20,854 nt of DNA from CAYGWP01 sp964353455 (GTDB lineage: Bacteria > Planctomycetota > Phycisphaerae > FEN-1346): the NCBI GenBank assembly GCA_964353455.1, contig CAYGWP010000314.1, positions 1 through 20,854 of the forward strand. Direction: 5' to 3'. The notes beneath the pieces were generated by a model. The model ran no database searches and had not been told where the DNA came from. It saw only the letters and a program-made list of their open reading frames with translations. A program made the translations under genes and the position numbers. How positions within the stretch are numbered: position 1 is the first letter of the stretch; each line of letters begins with the position of its first letter. Positions 1-6,769 of this stretch are shown one piece after another.

Positions 1-81
1 GAACCCCTCTCGCGCTAGCGCCAGGGCCGCTTTGGGGTCCGAAAACGCGTTTTTTGGCCGTTTCGGAGGTCAAAATTGACG

Positions 82-108
82 TAAGTGTTTTTGCAAAAAT
101 GGCACTTA
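82..108. repeat. Imperfect palindrome in intergenic spacer
   Basis: The arms TAAGTG (82-87) and CACTTA (103-108) enclose the perfect palindrome TTTTTGCAAAAA (88-99). The AT-rich block stands out in a GC-rich region. It lies in the gene-free stretch 1-231, downstream of the URO-D-type gene on the minus strand. It could act as a bidirectional transcription end or be an immobile copy of a short repeat family. Nothing else in the window matches it. Confidence 0.5.
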
Positions 109-120
109 TGAACGGCGAGG

Positions 121-152
121 GACGAAGGGACGCAGGGACGAAGGCACGAAGG
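121..152. repeat. 8-bp tandem repeat
   Basis: There are four consecutive 8-mers: GACGAAGG, GACGCAGG, GACGAAGG and CACGAAGG. They differ from each other at one or two positions. The array continues in degenerate form for about 20 bases. It sits in the non-coding spacer between the window start and the stop codon of the minus-strand gene at 232, and no gene is supported there. Confidence 0.6.
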
Positions 153-231
153 GAAAGGCAAGACGGCAAGTCTCCAATCTCCGGTCGAAGCGAAGATCCG
201 CCGTGGCGGACCTCCAGCCCGATGCATGGCG

Positions 232-1356
232 TTACAGCCAGCCGGTGATGCGGGCGAGGAGTCGGGCGTAATCGACGAAGTTCGGCCAGGAGACATCGGC
301 GGGAACGCCGTGGTCGCAGCCTGGTATGTAGCCGCCGTCGCGGACGACCGGCTCGATGCGTGCAAGTTCCGCGCGGATCGCCTGGCCGCCGGCGGCCATG
401 GCGCGTTTATCGATGCCGCCCTGGTACGCCATGGCGCGTCCGAAGCGGCGGCGGTACTCGCAGATATCGTTGTGGGCGGCGACCTCCATCGGGTCGCAGG
501 CGTGGATGCCGGAATCGATCCATATCGGGATGAGGTCGGCGACGTAGCCGTCGCTATCGACGCCGACCAGCGGCACGCCGGATGAGCGTGCGAGGGCCGC
601 CCACCGCTCATAACTGGGGGAGCAGAAGCGGCGGGTCATCGCCGGGGAGATCATGCTGTGGGCCTTGTAGGCCATGTCCTCGGAGAGGTGGACCATGTCG
701 GGCGTGGCGTGGGGGAAGATGCGGTCGAGGACGGCGGCGACGAAGTCGGCCCAGAACGCGGCCATTTCGGCCACGAAATCCGGCTGGTCGATCATCAGGA
801 TGCAGAGGTTCTCGAAGCCGCACCACTCGCGGAGTTGCCAGAACGGGCCGGAGAAGGAGAGCACGAGAGGCCAGTCGCGGCGGCGGAGGCGCTCGCAGCG
901 GGCCGCGAAGTCGGCCGGGAATCGGCCGGGCGAATCGATCCGATACCGCTCCTTCATCTGCTGCCAGTCGTCGCGGTCGGCCACGGGGCACTTCAGCCAC
1001 CGGCGGGTGACGAAGTCCTTCGGGACCCGCAGGTACGTCACGTCGAAGCGGTCGGAGATCTCGCAGATGTTGCCTTTCCAGTCCTGGACGATGAGGTGGC
1101 CGCCGGAGTGGTCGATGACCTTCTCCTGGAACTGCGGGATGAGGCGGAAATCGACGCCGAGGTCAATGGGCGGCTGGGTGGATTCGGGCGGGATGCCGAG
1201 GGTTTCGAGGAGGTGGGTGTGCCAGTCGGCGGCGGCGGGGAGGCCCTGGGTCCGCCAAGCGGCCAGGGTGGATTCTCGCGGCCCGCCGGGGCTGAAGGGG
1301 ACCCGGTCTGGGCGGGCGAAGGTCAGGGTTGCGATGAATCGTTCGCGTGAGTTCAT
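232..1356 (-). CDS. Uroporphyrinogen decarboxylase (URO-D) superfamily protein
   Basis: A protein of 374 residues. The N-terminus MNSRERFIATLTFARPDRVPF matches the usual opening of URO-D-like proteins (N-x-R-E-R-F ... P-D-R-V-P), and the C-terminal part ends in the typical stretch YIPGCDHGVPADVSWPNF. The superfamily includes HemE, which decarboxylates uroporphyrinogen III in haem synthesis, and corrinoid methyltransferases such as MtaA. The sequence resembles the large group of HemE paralogues common in planctomycetes rather than HemE itself, so the substrate cannot be assigned. A good ribosome binding site (GGAGGGAGA) lies just before the ATG on the minus strand and supports this start. The protein has no signal peptide and is probably cytoplasmic. 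No haem or methyltransferase gene is adjacent, and the upstream neighbour is miaA on the same strand, separated by a 189-base repeat-bearing spacer. Confidence 0.88.
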   Translation of the reverse strand: MNSRERFIATLTFARPDRVPFSPGGPRESTLAAWRTQGLPAAADWHTHLLETLGIPPESTQPPIDLGVDFRLIPQFQEKVIDHSGGHLIVQDWKGNICEISDRFDVTYLRVPKDFVTRRWLKCPVADRDDWQQMKERYRIDSPGRFPADFAARCERLRRRDWPLVLSFSGPFWQLREWCGFENLCILMIDQPDFVAEMAAFWADFVAAVLDRIFPHATPDMVHLSEDMAYKAHSMISPAMTRRFCSPSYERWAALARSSGVPLVGVDSDGYVADLIPIWIDSGIHACDPMEVAAHNDICEYRRRFGRAMAYQGGIDKRAMAAGGQAIRAELARIEPVVRDGGYIPGCDHGVPADVSWPNFVDYARLLARITGWL

Positions 1357-1405
1357 TCTCCCTCCGGCCGTTGAGCAGTTTCGGGGGTTTCAGAACGTTC
1401 GGATT

Positions 1406-1524
1406 CACCGCAGAGGCCGCAGAGAGCGCAGAGGAATAACTGGGAACCGAAAACAGAAGGCTTTTTTGTTTTCGCTTTTCTATATATCATTCTTTATCTC
1501 TGCGTCCTCTGCGTCCTCCGCGGT
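1406..1524. repeat. Long inverted repeat with CGCAGAG-rich arms
   Basis: The left arm (1406-1434) is built from repeats of CGCAGAG/CCGCAGAG. The right arm (1498-1524) is its imperfect reverse complement (CTCTGCGTCCTCTGCG...). The 63-base centre is AT-rich, with TTTTTT and TATATAT runs. The element fills most of the 189-base spacer between the URO-D-type gene and miaA. Arms with internal 7-9-base periodicity are typical of short dispersed intergenic palindromes. The transcript could fold into a long hairpin between two genes on the same strand. Confidence 0.7.
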
Positions 1525-1545
1525 AAGAGGGAACGGCAAGAACTC

Positions 1546-2514
1546 TCACGGCCCGCCTGGAGGTCGCGGCTGAGGGTCAAGGTGTTCGTGCCAAAGGGCG
1601 GCGACGTGGTCGGCGAGCGACTCCGTCGGCACGCCGTGCGGAGCGTCGAGCCAGACGGCGTCGGCGAAGCGCGAGAGCCACGTCCGCTGGCGCCGGGCGA
1701 ACTGGCGGGTGTGCGCGACGATCGCCGGAATCAGTTGCTCCTCCGTAAGCCGCCCGGCCAGCAACTCAAGGACGTCGGCGTAACCGAGGGCCTGCCGGGG
1801 CCCGCGCTCAAAGCCCGCCGACCGGGCGGCCAGGCGACACACTTCGTCCACAAGGCCGGCCCCGATCATCCGCCGCACGCGGTCCTCGATTCGGCGGGTG
1901 AGGTCGTCGCCGCCGCGACGGATCGCCACCACGAGCGGCCGCCATCGGCCGTGCCGCCGACCCCACTGCCCCTGGAGTTCCGTAATCGGCGTCCCAGTGA
2001 GTTCCCAGACCTCCAGAGCCCGCGTGATCCGCCGGAGATCGTTCGGATGGATGCGTGCTGCCGCCGCCGGGTCCACCTGCGAGAGGCGTGCGTGCAGGGC
2101 CGGGGTGCCGCGGGCATCCGCGTCGGCCTTGAGTCGCGCGCGGAGTTCGGCATCGGCCGCCGGCCCCTCGAAGAGGCCCTCCAGCAGTGCCTTCAGGTAC
2201 AGCGGCGTGCCGCCGGAGACGACGGGCGTGCGGCCGCGTGCGTGCACATGGGCGATGGCTTCGCCCGCGAGTCGCAGCCATCGCGCGGCCGAGAACGTCT
2301 CGGCAGGGTCGGCCACGTCAATCAGGTGGTGCGGGACGGCCCGGCGCTGCTCGGCTGACGGCTTGGCGGTGCCGATGTCCATCTCGCGATAGACCTTCAT
2401 CGAGTCGGCCGAGACGATCTCGCCGCCCACAAGCGCCGCCACCGCCACCGCCAGACGCTCCTTGCCGGAGGCCGTCTGCCCGGTGATGACCAGGATGGGA
2501 ATGGGCGGATCCAT
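1546..2514 (-). CDS. miaA: tRNA dimethylallyltransferase (MiaA)
   Basis: A protein of 322 residues, normal for the family. It transfers a dimethylallyl group to N6 of A37 in tRNAs that read UNN codons. Visible motifs are the P-loop region ITGQTASGKE (residues 10-19), the substrate-binding segment EIVSADSMKVYREMDIGTAKPS with the catalytic Asp, then PHHLID, the VSGGTPLYLKALLEG block, ALGYADVLELL and the C-terminal RQFARRQRTWLSRF. The reading frame stays open a further 363 bases upstream, but homology begins at the ATG at 2514, so that start is chosen. There is no strong Shine-Dalgarno in front of it. The P-loop carries Glu where most family members have Ser or Thr (GK[ST]). The gene is cytoplasmic housekeeping, divergent from the lipoprotein gene that begins 118 bases away. 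Confidence 0.95.
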   Translation of the reverse strand: MDPPIPILVITGQTASGKERLAVAVAALVGGEIVSADSMKVYREMDIGTAKPSAEQRRAVPHHLIDVADPAETFSAARWLRLAGEAIAHVHARGRTPVVSGGTPLYLKALLEGLFEGPAADAELRARLKADADARGTPALHARLSQVDPAAAARIHPNDLRRITRALEVWELTGTPITELQGQWGRRHGRWRPLVVAIRRGGDDLTRRIEDRVRRMIGAGLVDEVCRLAARSAGFERGPRQALGYADVLELLAGRLTEEQLIPAIVAHTRQFARRQRTWLSRFADAVWLDAPHGVPTESLADHVAALWHEHLDPQPRPPGGP

Positions 2515-2632
2515 ACGGTCAGAGTGCGCGGCTAAACGATGCAAGTCAAGCAAGTTCGGCCTTGCAAGCGGCGAGACCGATTGGTAGCATGAGGGTAGGC
2601 GAGGGTGAGGACCCAAGGCGAGGAGGTGTCGC

Positions 2633-2968
2633 ATGGCCCATCGGATCCTGTGGGCGGTGGCCGGAGTGCTGGCGGCCCTGGCGCTTGTGGCCGGGTGCAT
2701 CAACGTGGATGTTCCGAAAGGACCGTATGTGGTGGCGGGTGGCTCGTCGCATACCTCTCCGGCGACCCGCGAGCGCGTGCACGGGATGGACCGCCAGGCG
2801 CTTGAAGACGAGGTGCTGCGTCTGTCGGCCGAGAACGATTCCCTGCGGCAGAATTGCGACAAACTGAAACGCGACAAGCGGTTGGCCGAGGAGGAACGCG
2901 AACGCTACCGCGAACAGGCTGAACGCGTCCAGCAGCAGATCCGCGAGTCTCGCACGCCAACCCGCTAG
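2633..2968 (+). CDS. Small coiled-coil lipoprotein
   Basis: A protein of 111 residues of no recognised family. The N-terminus (residues 1-22) is a lipoprotein signal: a short basic start, a hydrophobic core (ILWAVAGVLAALALVAG) and the lipobox LVAGC with the lipidated Cys at residue 22. From about residue 50 to 105 the sequence is charged and heptad-like (ALEDEVLRLSAENDSLRQN ... RDKRLAEEERERYREQAER), predicting one long alpha-helical coiled coil. A strong Shine-Dalgarno AGGAGGTG (2621-2628) sits four bases before the ATG. It is probably a membrane-anchored structural or scaffold protein facing the periplasm. It is a single-gene unit followed by a hairpin at 2998-3022. Function is unknown. Small Lpp-like or OmpA-less lipoproteins are the nearest analogy, by architecture only. 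Confidence 0.85.
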   Translation: MAHRILWAVAGVLAALALVAGCINVDVPKGPYVVAGGSSHTSPATRERVHGMDRQALEDEVLRLSAENDSLRQNCDKLKRDKRLAEEERERYREQAERVQQQIRESRTPTR

Positions 2969-2997
2969 ACCGCCCGACGATCCCACGATGAAGCACA

Positions 2998-3022
2998 AGG
3001 CCCGGCCAATAAGGTCGGGCCT
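2998..3022. terminator. Bidirectional terminator-like hairpin
   Basis: A 10-bp stem (AGGCCCGGCC / GGTCGGGCCT, one G-U pair) closes a 5-base AATAA loop, 30 bases after the stop of the lipoprotein gene. A weak T-rich stretch (TTGGTTTTG) follows on the plus strand. It also lies downstream of the minus-strand tRNA, so it may end both converging transcripts. The lack of an immediate T-tract makes it a sub-optimal intrinsic terminator. Confidence 0.6.
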
Positions 3023-3112
3023 CTGCATTGGTTTTGAGCATACGGCGTCGGGGATTGCGCAACCGCCGGAACGGGAAGGCCCGGCTTCACGGCCAAGGCC
3101 GCTGCGCCGTGG

Positions 3113-3148
3113 CAGTCTTCATTCGCCAGGAGCGGCGAATGAAGACTG
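3113..3148 (-). repeat. Perfect 15-bp hairpin abutting the tRNA 3' end
   Basis: The arms CAGTCTTCATTCGCC (3113-3127) and GGCGAATGAAGACTG (3134-3148) are perfect complements around a 6-base loop. On the minus strand the hairpin begins with the last two bases of the encoded CCA end of the tRNA. No T-tract follows, so it is not a textbook terminator. It may define the tRNA 3' end, stop RNA polymerase in a Rho-assisted way, or be an inserted short palindrome. Confidence 0.75.
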
Positions 3149-3221
3149 GTGGCGGCGGGTGGATTTGAACCACCGACCAAGGGCTTATGAATCCCCTGCT
3201 CTACCCCTGAGCTACACCGCC
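3147..3221 (-). tRNA. tRNA with CAT anticodon (elongator tRNA-Met or tRNA-Ile2)
   Basis: A 75-nt cloverleaf including an encoded CCA. The acceptor stem is GGCGGTG / CGCCGCC with discriminator A. The D arm is GCTC / GAGC with a short loop, the T arm is GGTGG / CCACC with loop TTCAAAT, and the anticodon loop is TTCATAA. The anticodon CAT reads AUG as elongator Met, or AUA if the C is modified to lysidine. The first pair G1-C72 argues against initiator tRNA. The bottom anticodon-stem pair 31-39 is A with G, a mismatch. No clear promoter was found in the 211 bases upstream (3222-3432), where nothing else is recognised. Confidence 0.95.
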
Positions 3222-3432
3222 ACAACTACCACAGGCCGTCGCCTCATTGAGGATCGCTCGAAAAACCATTCCAGTATTGGGCGAATCTACATTCTGAAGT
3301 CTTCTCGGTCAAGGGCGCGTTGAACAATCGGCCCTGTAACAAGGCGGGGAAATTCCAGTCCGGCGACCAGGCGAACTGCTCGTTGACATTGTACGTGACC
3401 CCCTTTTCCGCCCGGGCCTAACTGCGAGCGCA

Positions 3433-4638
3433 CTACGGTATCGGTACGAACTTCACGCACACGGGCGAGGGAACGGAGGCGGTTACACCGGCGGGGGCGA
3501 GGACGCCGGTCGCCGGGTCGATCCGGAAGACCACGATCGAGTCGGAGTTCTGATTTGCGGCCAGCAGCCACGTGCCGGTCGGGTCGATGCCGAAGTTGCG
3601 CGGGTTCCTGCCCTGGGTCGGCTGGTGGCCGAGGGCCTTCAGTCTTCCGTCATCCGCGATGGCGAAGACGGCGATGCTGTCGTGCCCGCGGTTCGAGCCG
3701 TAGAGGAACCTGCCCGACGGGTGCACCTGGACCTCGGCGGTGGTGTTCTCGCCGCGGAAATCCGCCGGCAACGTGGAGACCGTCTGCAACTCGGTCAGAG
3801 TCCCCCTCGCGCCGTCCCAACTGAGCGCGGTCACCGTGCCGCCCATCTCGTTGATGACGTACGCGAACCGGCCGCTCGGGTGGAACGCCAGGTGCCGCGG
3901 CCCAGCGCCCGGGGCGACCGAGGCGGACGGCGGATCGTTGGGCTCGAGCGTCCCCTTGGCGGCATCGAATTTATATATGAGGATTTTGTCGAGGCCCAGG
4001 TCCGCGGCCAGAGCGAACCGGCCGGTCGGGTCCGGGTTGATCGAGTGCGCGTGCGGCCCGGACTGGCGCTTCGGGTTCGGGCCGGACCCCTTGTGCTGGA
4101 TGACGGCGGCGGCCTCGGCCAGTCGTCCGTCCTGGCCGATGGGGATCGCGCACACGCTGCCGCTGCCGTAGTTGGCGGCCAGGACGTTTCGGCCCTCCTT
4201 ATCGACGGCGACGTAGCACGGCCCGGCCCCGCCGGTGGCCTGCTTATTGAGGGGCGTGAGGAGGCCCGTGTCGGGGGCGACCGCAAACGCGCTCACGCCG
4301 CCGGCCTTGCCCGCGGGTCCCCCGACCTCGCTGACGGCGTAGAGAAACCGGCGGGTGGGATGGATCGCCAGGAAAGACGGGTTGGTGGTTTCGCCGGCGA
4401 CTTCGGGTGACCCCAGGGCGCCGGTCGCCATGTCCAGGCGAAGCATGTAGATGCCCTTGCTCTTCGGGCCGGTGTACGTGCCGACATAGACGCGGACGGC
4501 CTTGAGGCTCCCCTGTCCCTGCGGCCCGGAGGCCTGCGCGGTCGCCGCGGCGAAGAGCGCCTCCGCGCGGCAGATGGCCCCGCCCGAAAGGAGAATGGCC
4601 GCAACCCCGACCAACGTCGCCCTCGCTTGCTTCTGCAT
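3433..4638 (-). CDS. Secreted lactonase-family beta-propeller protein
   Basis: A protein of 401 residues. An N-terminal signal peptide (residues 1 to about 25, core TLVGVAAILLSGGAICRA) directs export. The mature part opens with the family signature VRVYVGTYTGPKSKGIYML and then has repeated blade motifs: FLAIHPTRRFLYAVSE, PCYVAVDKEGRNVLAANYG, PHAHSINPDPTGRFALAADLG, HLAFHPSGRFAYVINE, VQVHPSGRFLYGSNRG and NFGIDPTGTWLLAANQ. This fits the seven-bladed 6-phosphogluconolactonase / 3-carboxymuconate cycloisomerase fold (YbhE/Pgl type, PF10282). Cytoplasmic Pgl hydrolyses 6-phosphogluconolactone. Exported planctomycete paralogues like this one more likely act on other lactones or bind ligands, so no gene symbol is given. 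The Shine-Dalgarno is weak (GAGGG about nine bases upstream). The gene is divergent from the NIF3-like gene. Confidence 0.9.
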   Translation of the reverse strand: MQKQARATLVGVAAILLSGGAICRAEALFAAATAQASGPQGQGSLKAVRVYVGTYTGPKSKGIYMLRLDMATGALGSPEVAGETTNPSFLAIHPTRRFLYAVSEVGGPAGKAGGVSAFAVAPDTGLLTPLNKQATGGAGPCYVAVDKEGRNVLAANYGSGSVCAIPIGQDGRLAEAAAVIQHKGSGPNPKRQSGPHAHSINPDPTGRFALAADLGLDKILIYKFDAAKGTLEPNDPPSASVAPGAGPRHLAFHPSGRFAYVINEMGGTVTALSWDGARGTLTELQTVSTLPADFRGENTTAEVQVHPSGRFLYGSNRGHDSIAVFAIADDGRLKALGHQPTQGRNPRNFGIDPTGTWLLAANQNSDSIVVFRIDPATGVLAPAGVTASVPSPVCVKFVPIP

Positions 4639-4687
4639 GGCATTGCCCTCGCAAAGGATACGGGTTTCCTGACCTTTGGCGCGCTCG

Positions 4688-4729
4688 CGCGCAGGCGCCG
4701 CGGCCGCCTGCGCGGTCGCCGCGGCGACC
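4688..4729. repeat. Two adjacent GC-rich palindromes
   Basis: A hairpin with arms CGCGCAGGCG (4688-4697) and CGCCTGCGCG (4705-4714) is followed, sharing one base, by the perfect 16-bp palindrome GGTCGCCGCGGCGACC (4714-4729). They lie in the 344-base gene-free region between the divergent lactonase and NIF3-like genes. They could be an operator pair for divergent regulation or an inserted repeat. Apart from this block and the candidate promoter at 4913-4941, nothing is recognisable in 4639-4982. Confidence 0.6.
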
Positions 4730-4912
4730 TCGCCCCCGTTGCCATTCTAATGCGATGCGCCGCCCCCGCCAGTAGAATCCAGGCTCGGAGGCGACCCCTC
4801 GGAGCACAAGCACCGACACCTTCCAAGGTTTTTCACGGGCCGACAGCGGTCGCCACGACGCCTAGCCACAGGGTGGTTGCACCGGGCCAGACGATTGGGC
4901 GAAACGTGCCCG

Positions 4913-4941
4913 TGGAAGTGCGGTGTCGGACGGGTTATACT
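4913..4941 (+). promoter_or_regulatory. Candidate promoter for the NIF3-like gene
   Basis: A good -10 hexamer TATACT (4936-4941) is preceded at 17 bases by a weak -35 element TGGAAG (4913-4918, three of six consensus positions). It lies about 40 bases before the start codon at 4983. The -10 match is persuasive in GC-rich DNA, but the -35 is poor. Confidence 0.35.
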
Positions 4942-4967
4942 CTGGTCGGCGGCAACCCGGCTTACTT

Positions 4968-4973
4968 AAGGAG
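4968..4973 (+). promoter_or_regulatory. Ribosome binding site deciding the NIF3-like start
   Basis: AAGGAG lies nine bases before the ATG at 4983. Two other ATGs at 4974 and 4977 are in frame but only zero and three bases from the site, too close to initiate. An upstream GTG at 4923 lies before the candidate transcription start. The site therefore selects 4983. Confidence 0.7.
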
Positions 4974-4982
4974 ATGATGACC

Positions 4983-5873
4983 ATGCGCGCGGAAGAATGG
5001 ATCGTTCTGGGTTTCGGCCTGGCGTCGGCGCTCACACCATTGCTTGCGGCCGACAAGGCCCCGACCGGCGGCGCACGCCTCACGGCCCGGCAAGTCGTCG
5101 AACGCATCAAGCAGAATGTCAACTGCCAGTGGAGCGCGGACACCGTCGATACCTTCAAGGCGGGCGACAGCGACACGCCCGTCACGGGCATCGCCACCAC
5201 CTTCACGGCCACGTTCGACGTCCTGAAGCGGGCCGCCGCATCGGGCAGGAACCTCATCATCACCCACGAACCCACTTTCTACCACCACACAGAGGACACC
5301 CGGGAGGTCGAGGGCGACCCGGTCCTGGAGGCCAAGCGGGCGTTCATCAAGGAGCACGGCCTGGTCATCTGGCGGTTCCATGACCACTGGCACCGCCATC
5401 AGCCGGACGGAATCCTCCAGGGAATGACCGAGAAGTTCGGCTGGCAGGAGTTCCGCCGGCCTGGCGCGGAGCCGGTGTTCCGGCTGCCCGAGACCACTCT
5501 GCGCCGCCTGGCCGAGACGCTGCGCGACAGGCTCGGGACCGATGCGATCCGCGTGGTGGGCGACCCGGAGATGAAGTTGACCGGCGTGGGCTTCTCGGCG
5601 GGGGCGTCCGGCAGCGTGTCGCAGATGCGCCTGCTCCGGCGCGATGACGTGCAGGTCCTCCTCGTGGGCGAGACGCGCGAATGGGAGACGGTGGAGTACG
5701 CCCGCGATGCGGTCCAGGAGGGCAAATCGAAGGCGCTCATCATCCTCGGCCACGCGGTCTCCGAGGAGGCCGGCATGGAGTACTGCGCCCGCTGGCTGCG
5801 GGGCTTCATCACGGAAGTGCCGGTTGAGTTCATTGCAGCGGGCGATCCGTTCTGGGTGCCGCCGGGCAAATGA
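4983..5873 (+). CDS. Exported NIF3-like dinuclear metal-centre protein
   Basis: A protein of 296 residues. Residues 1-22 look like a signal peptide (core WIVLGFGLASALTPLLA, likely cleavage before ADK). The rest matches the NIF3/DUF34 (YbgI, GTP cyclohydrolase I type 2-like) fold. Visible blocks are TGIATTFTATFDVLKRA (N-terminal), NLIITHEPTFYHH with candidate metal ligand His95, FHDHWHRH around residues 133-138, and the C-terminal GHAVSEEAGMEY with His257 and Glu261 in the usual H-x3-E spacing. In classical NIF3 proteins the first motif is HHP; here the second His is Glu96. The biochemical role of the family is not settled. Export is unusual, since most studied members are cytosolic. The gene is the first of a plus-strand set, 68 bases before the RDD gene, so co-transcription is possible. 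Confidence 0.82.
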   Translation: MRAEEWIVLGFGLASALTPLLAADKAPTGGARLTARQVVERIKQNVNCQWSADTVDTFKAGDSDTPVTGIATTFTATFDVLKRAAASGRNLIITHEPTFYHHTEDTREVEGDPVLEAKRAFIKEHGLVIWRFHDHWHRHQPDGILQGMTEKFGWQEFRRPGAEPVFRLPETTLRRLAETLRDRLGTDAIRVVGDPEMKLTGVGFSAGASGSVSQMRLLRRDDVQVLLVGETREWETVEYARDAVQEGKSKALIILGHAVSEEAGMEYCARWLRGFITEVPVEFIAAGDPFWVPPGK

Positions 5874-5941
5874 GCCTGCCGCCGCCTTGCGGGGGGCGTG
5901 GCGCGGCGATATCATCAGGGCGAGCCGACGGAAGAACCGAC

Positions 5942-6769
5942 ATGGCGACGCAGGATTTCGACCTGATCGAGACGCCGGAGAACGTGGAGCTCGAGCGGCG
6001 CCTGGCGGGCATCGCCTCGCGGTTCATGGCGGGCCTCCTCGACAATCTCATTCTGGCCGCCATCTACATCGTCCTGGTGCTCCTGGTGATAGCGATGGCA
6101 TGGGCCACGGGCACGAGGCACATCGGCACGGCATTGCCGGGGGATTCCTGGGTTCTTGCCCTCCTTATCGCCGTGGCCTTCGCGATTTACTGGGGCTACT
6201 TCGCCTGTTTCGAGATGTGGCTGAACGGCCAGACGCCCGGCAAGAAGGCGCTCAGGATCCGCGTGGTCAAGCAGGACGGCAGCCCGATCACGTTCCTCGA
6301 CGTGGCGATCCGGAACCTGTTGCGGGCCGTTGACGGGTTCGCCGGCTACGGCGTGGCGGGCATCGTCATGTTCATCACGAAGAAGGCCCAGCGGCTCGGG
6401 GACCTTGCGGCGGGTACGGTGGTCGTCTCGGAACAGATGCCGGACTACTCGGCATCAAGCGACCGCAAGACGCGAGCGAAGTGGCAAAGCGAGATCGGCG
6501 CAGAGGCACTGCGGGCAACGGCCCTGACGCCGGAGGAACTCCAGGTGCTCACGAACTACTGGGCCCGGCGGCACGAGTTAGCCTTCGAGGCCCGCCTCCG
6601 CATTCTGCCGAAGATCGTGCGGCCGATCCTCGAGCGGACCGGGCAGCAGTTGCCCGGCGAATCGCCTTCAATCATCGAGGATTATATATTTCTGTTGCTG
6701 AGCCGGGCGGCCGCCGCCGAATCGAAGAAGCCCCCCGAGGGCCCGCCCCAGTGGGGAGGCAAACCGTGA
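5942..6769 (+). CDS. RDD-family integral membrane protein
   Basis: A protein of 275 residues. The RDD hallmark residues are visible: Arg27 and Asp34 in ASRFMAGLLDN at the start of the first membrane helix (about 36-54), a second helix at about 70-90 (WVLALLIAVAFAIYWGYF), then NGQTPGKK (95-102) with the conserved ALRIRVV strand. A third hydrophobic segment precedes QRLGDLAAGTVVV. A soluble C-terminal tail of about 110 residues follows, which is longer than in minimal RDD proteins. The frame is open back to 5870, but homology and the GGAAG site about seven bases upstream favour the ATG at 5942. The stop overlaps the start of the SpoIIM-like gene (GTGA), indicating translational coupling. RDD proteins are membrane proteins of uncertain function, some linked to transport. 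Here the partner genes are SpoIIM and the facing MoxR/DUF58 operon. Confidence 0.88.
   Translation: MATQDFDLIETPENVELERRLAGIASRFMAGLLDNLILAAIYIVLVLLVIAMAWATGTRHIGTALPGDSWVLALLIAVAFAIYWGYFACFEMWLNGQTPGKKALRIRVVKQDGSPITFLDVAIRNLLRAVDGFAGYGVAGIVMFITKKAQRLGDLAAGTVVVSEQMPDYSASSDRKTRAKWQSEIGAEALRATALTPEELQVLTNYWARRHELAFEARLRILPKIVRPILERTGQQLPGESPSIIEDYIFLLLSRAAAAESKKPPEGPPQWGGKP

Noticed and set aside
121..152. CRISPR array
   Set aside because: The 8-base units are contiguous with no spacers, and no cas gene is present.
2515..2877. Upstream extension of the MiaA reading frame
   Set aside because: The open frame continues 121 codons, but family homology starts at the ATG at 2514, and the extension overlaps the lipoprotein gene on the other strand.
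3383..3388. TTGACA in the spacer downstream of the tRNA promoter region
   Set aside because: No -10 at suitable spacing and no plus-strand gene follows.
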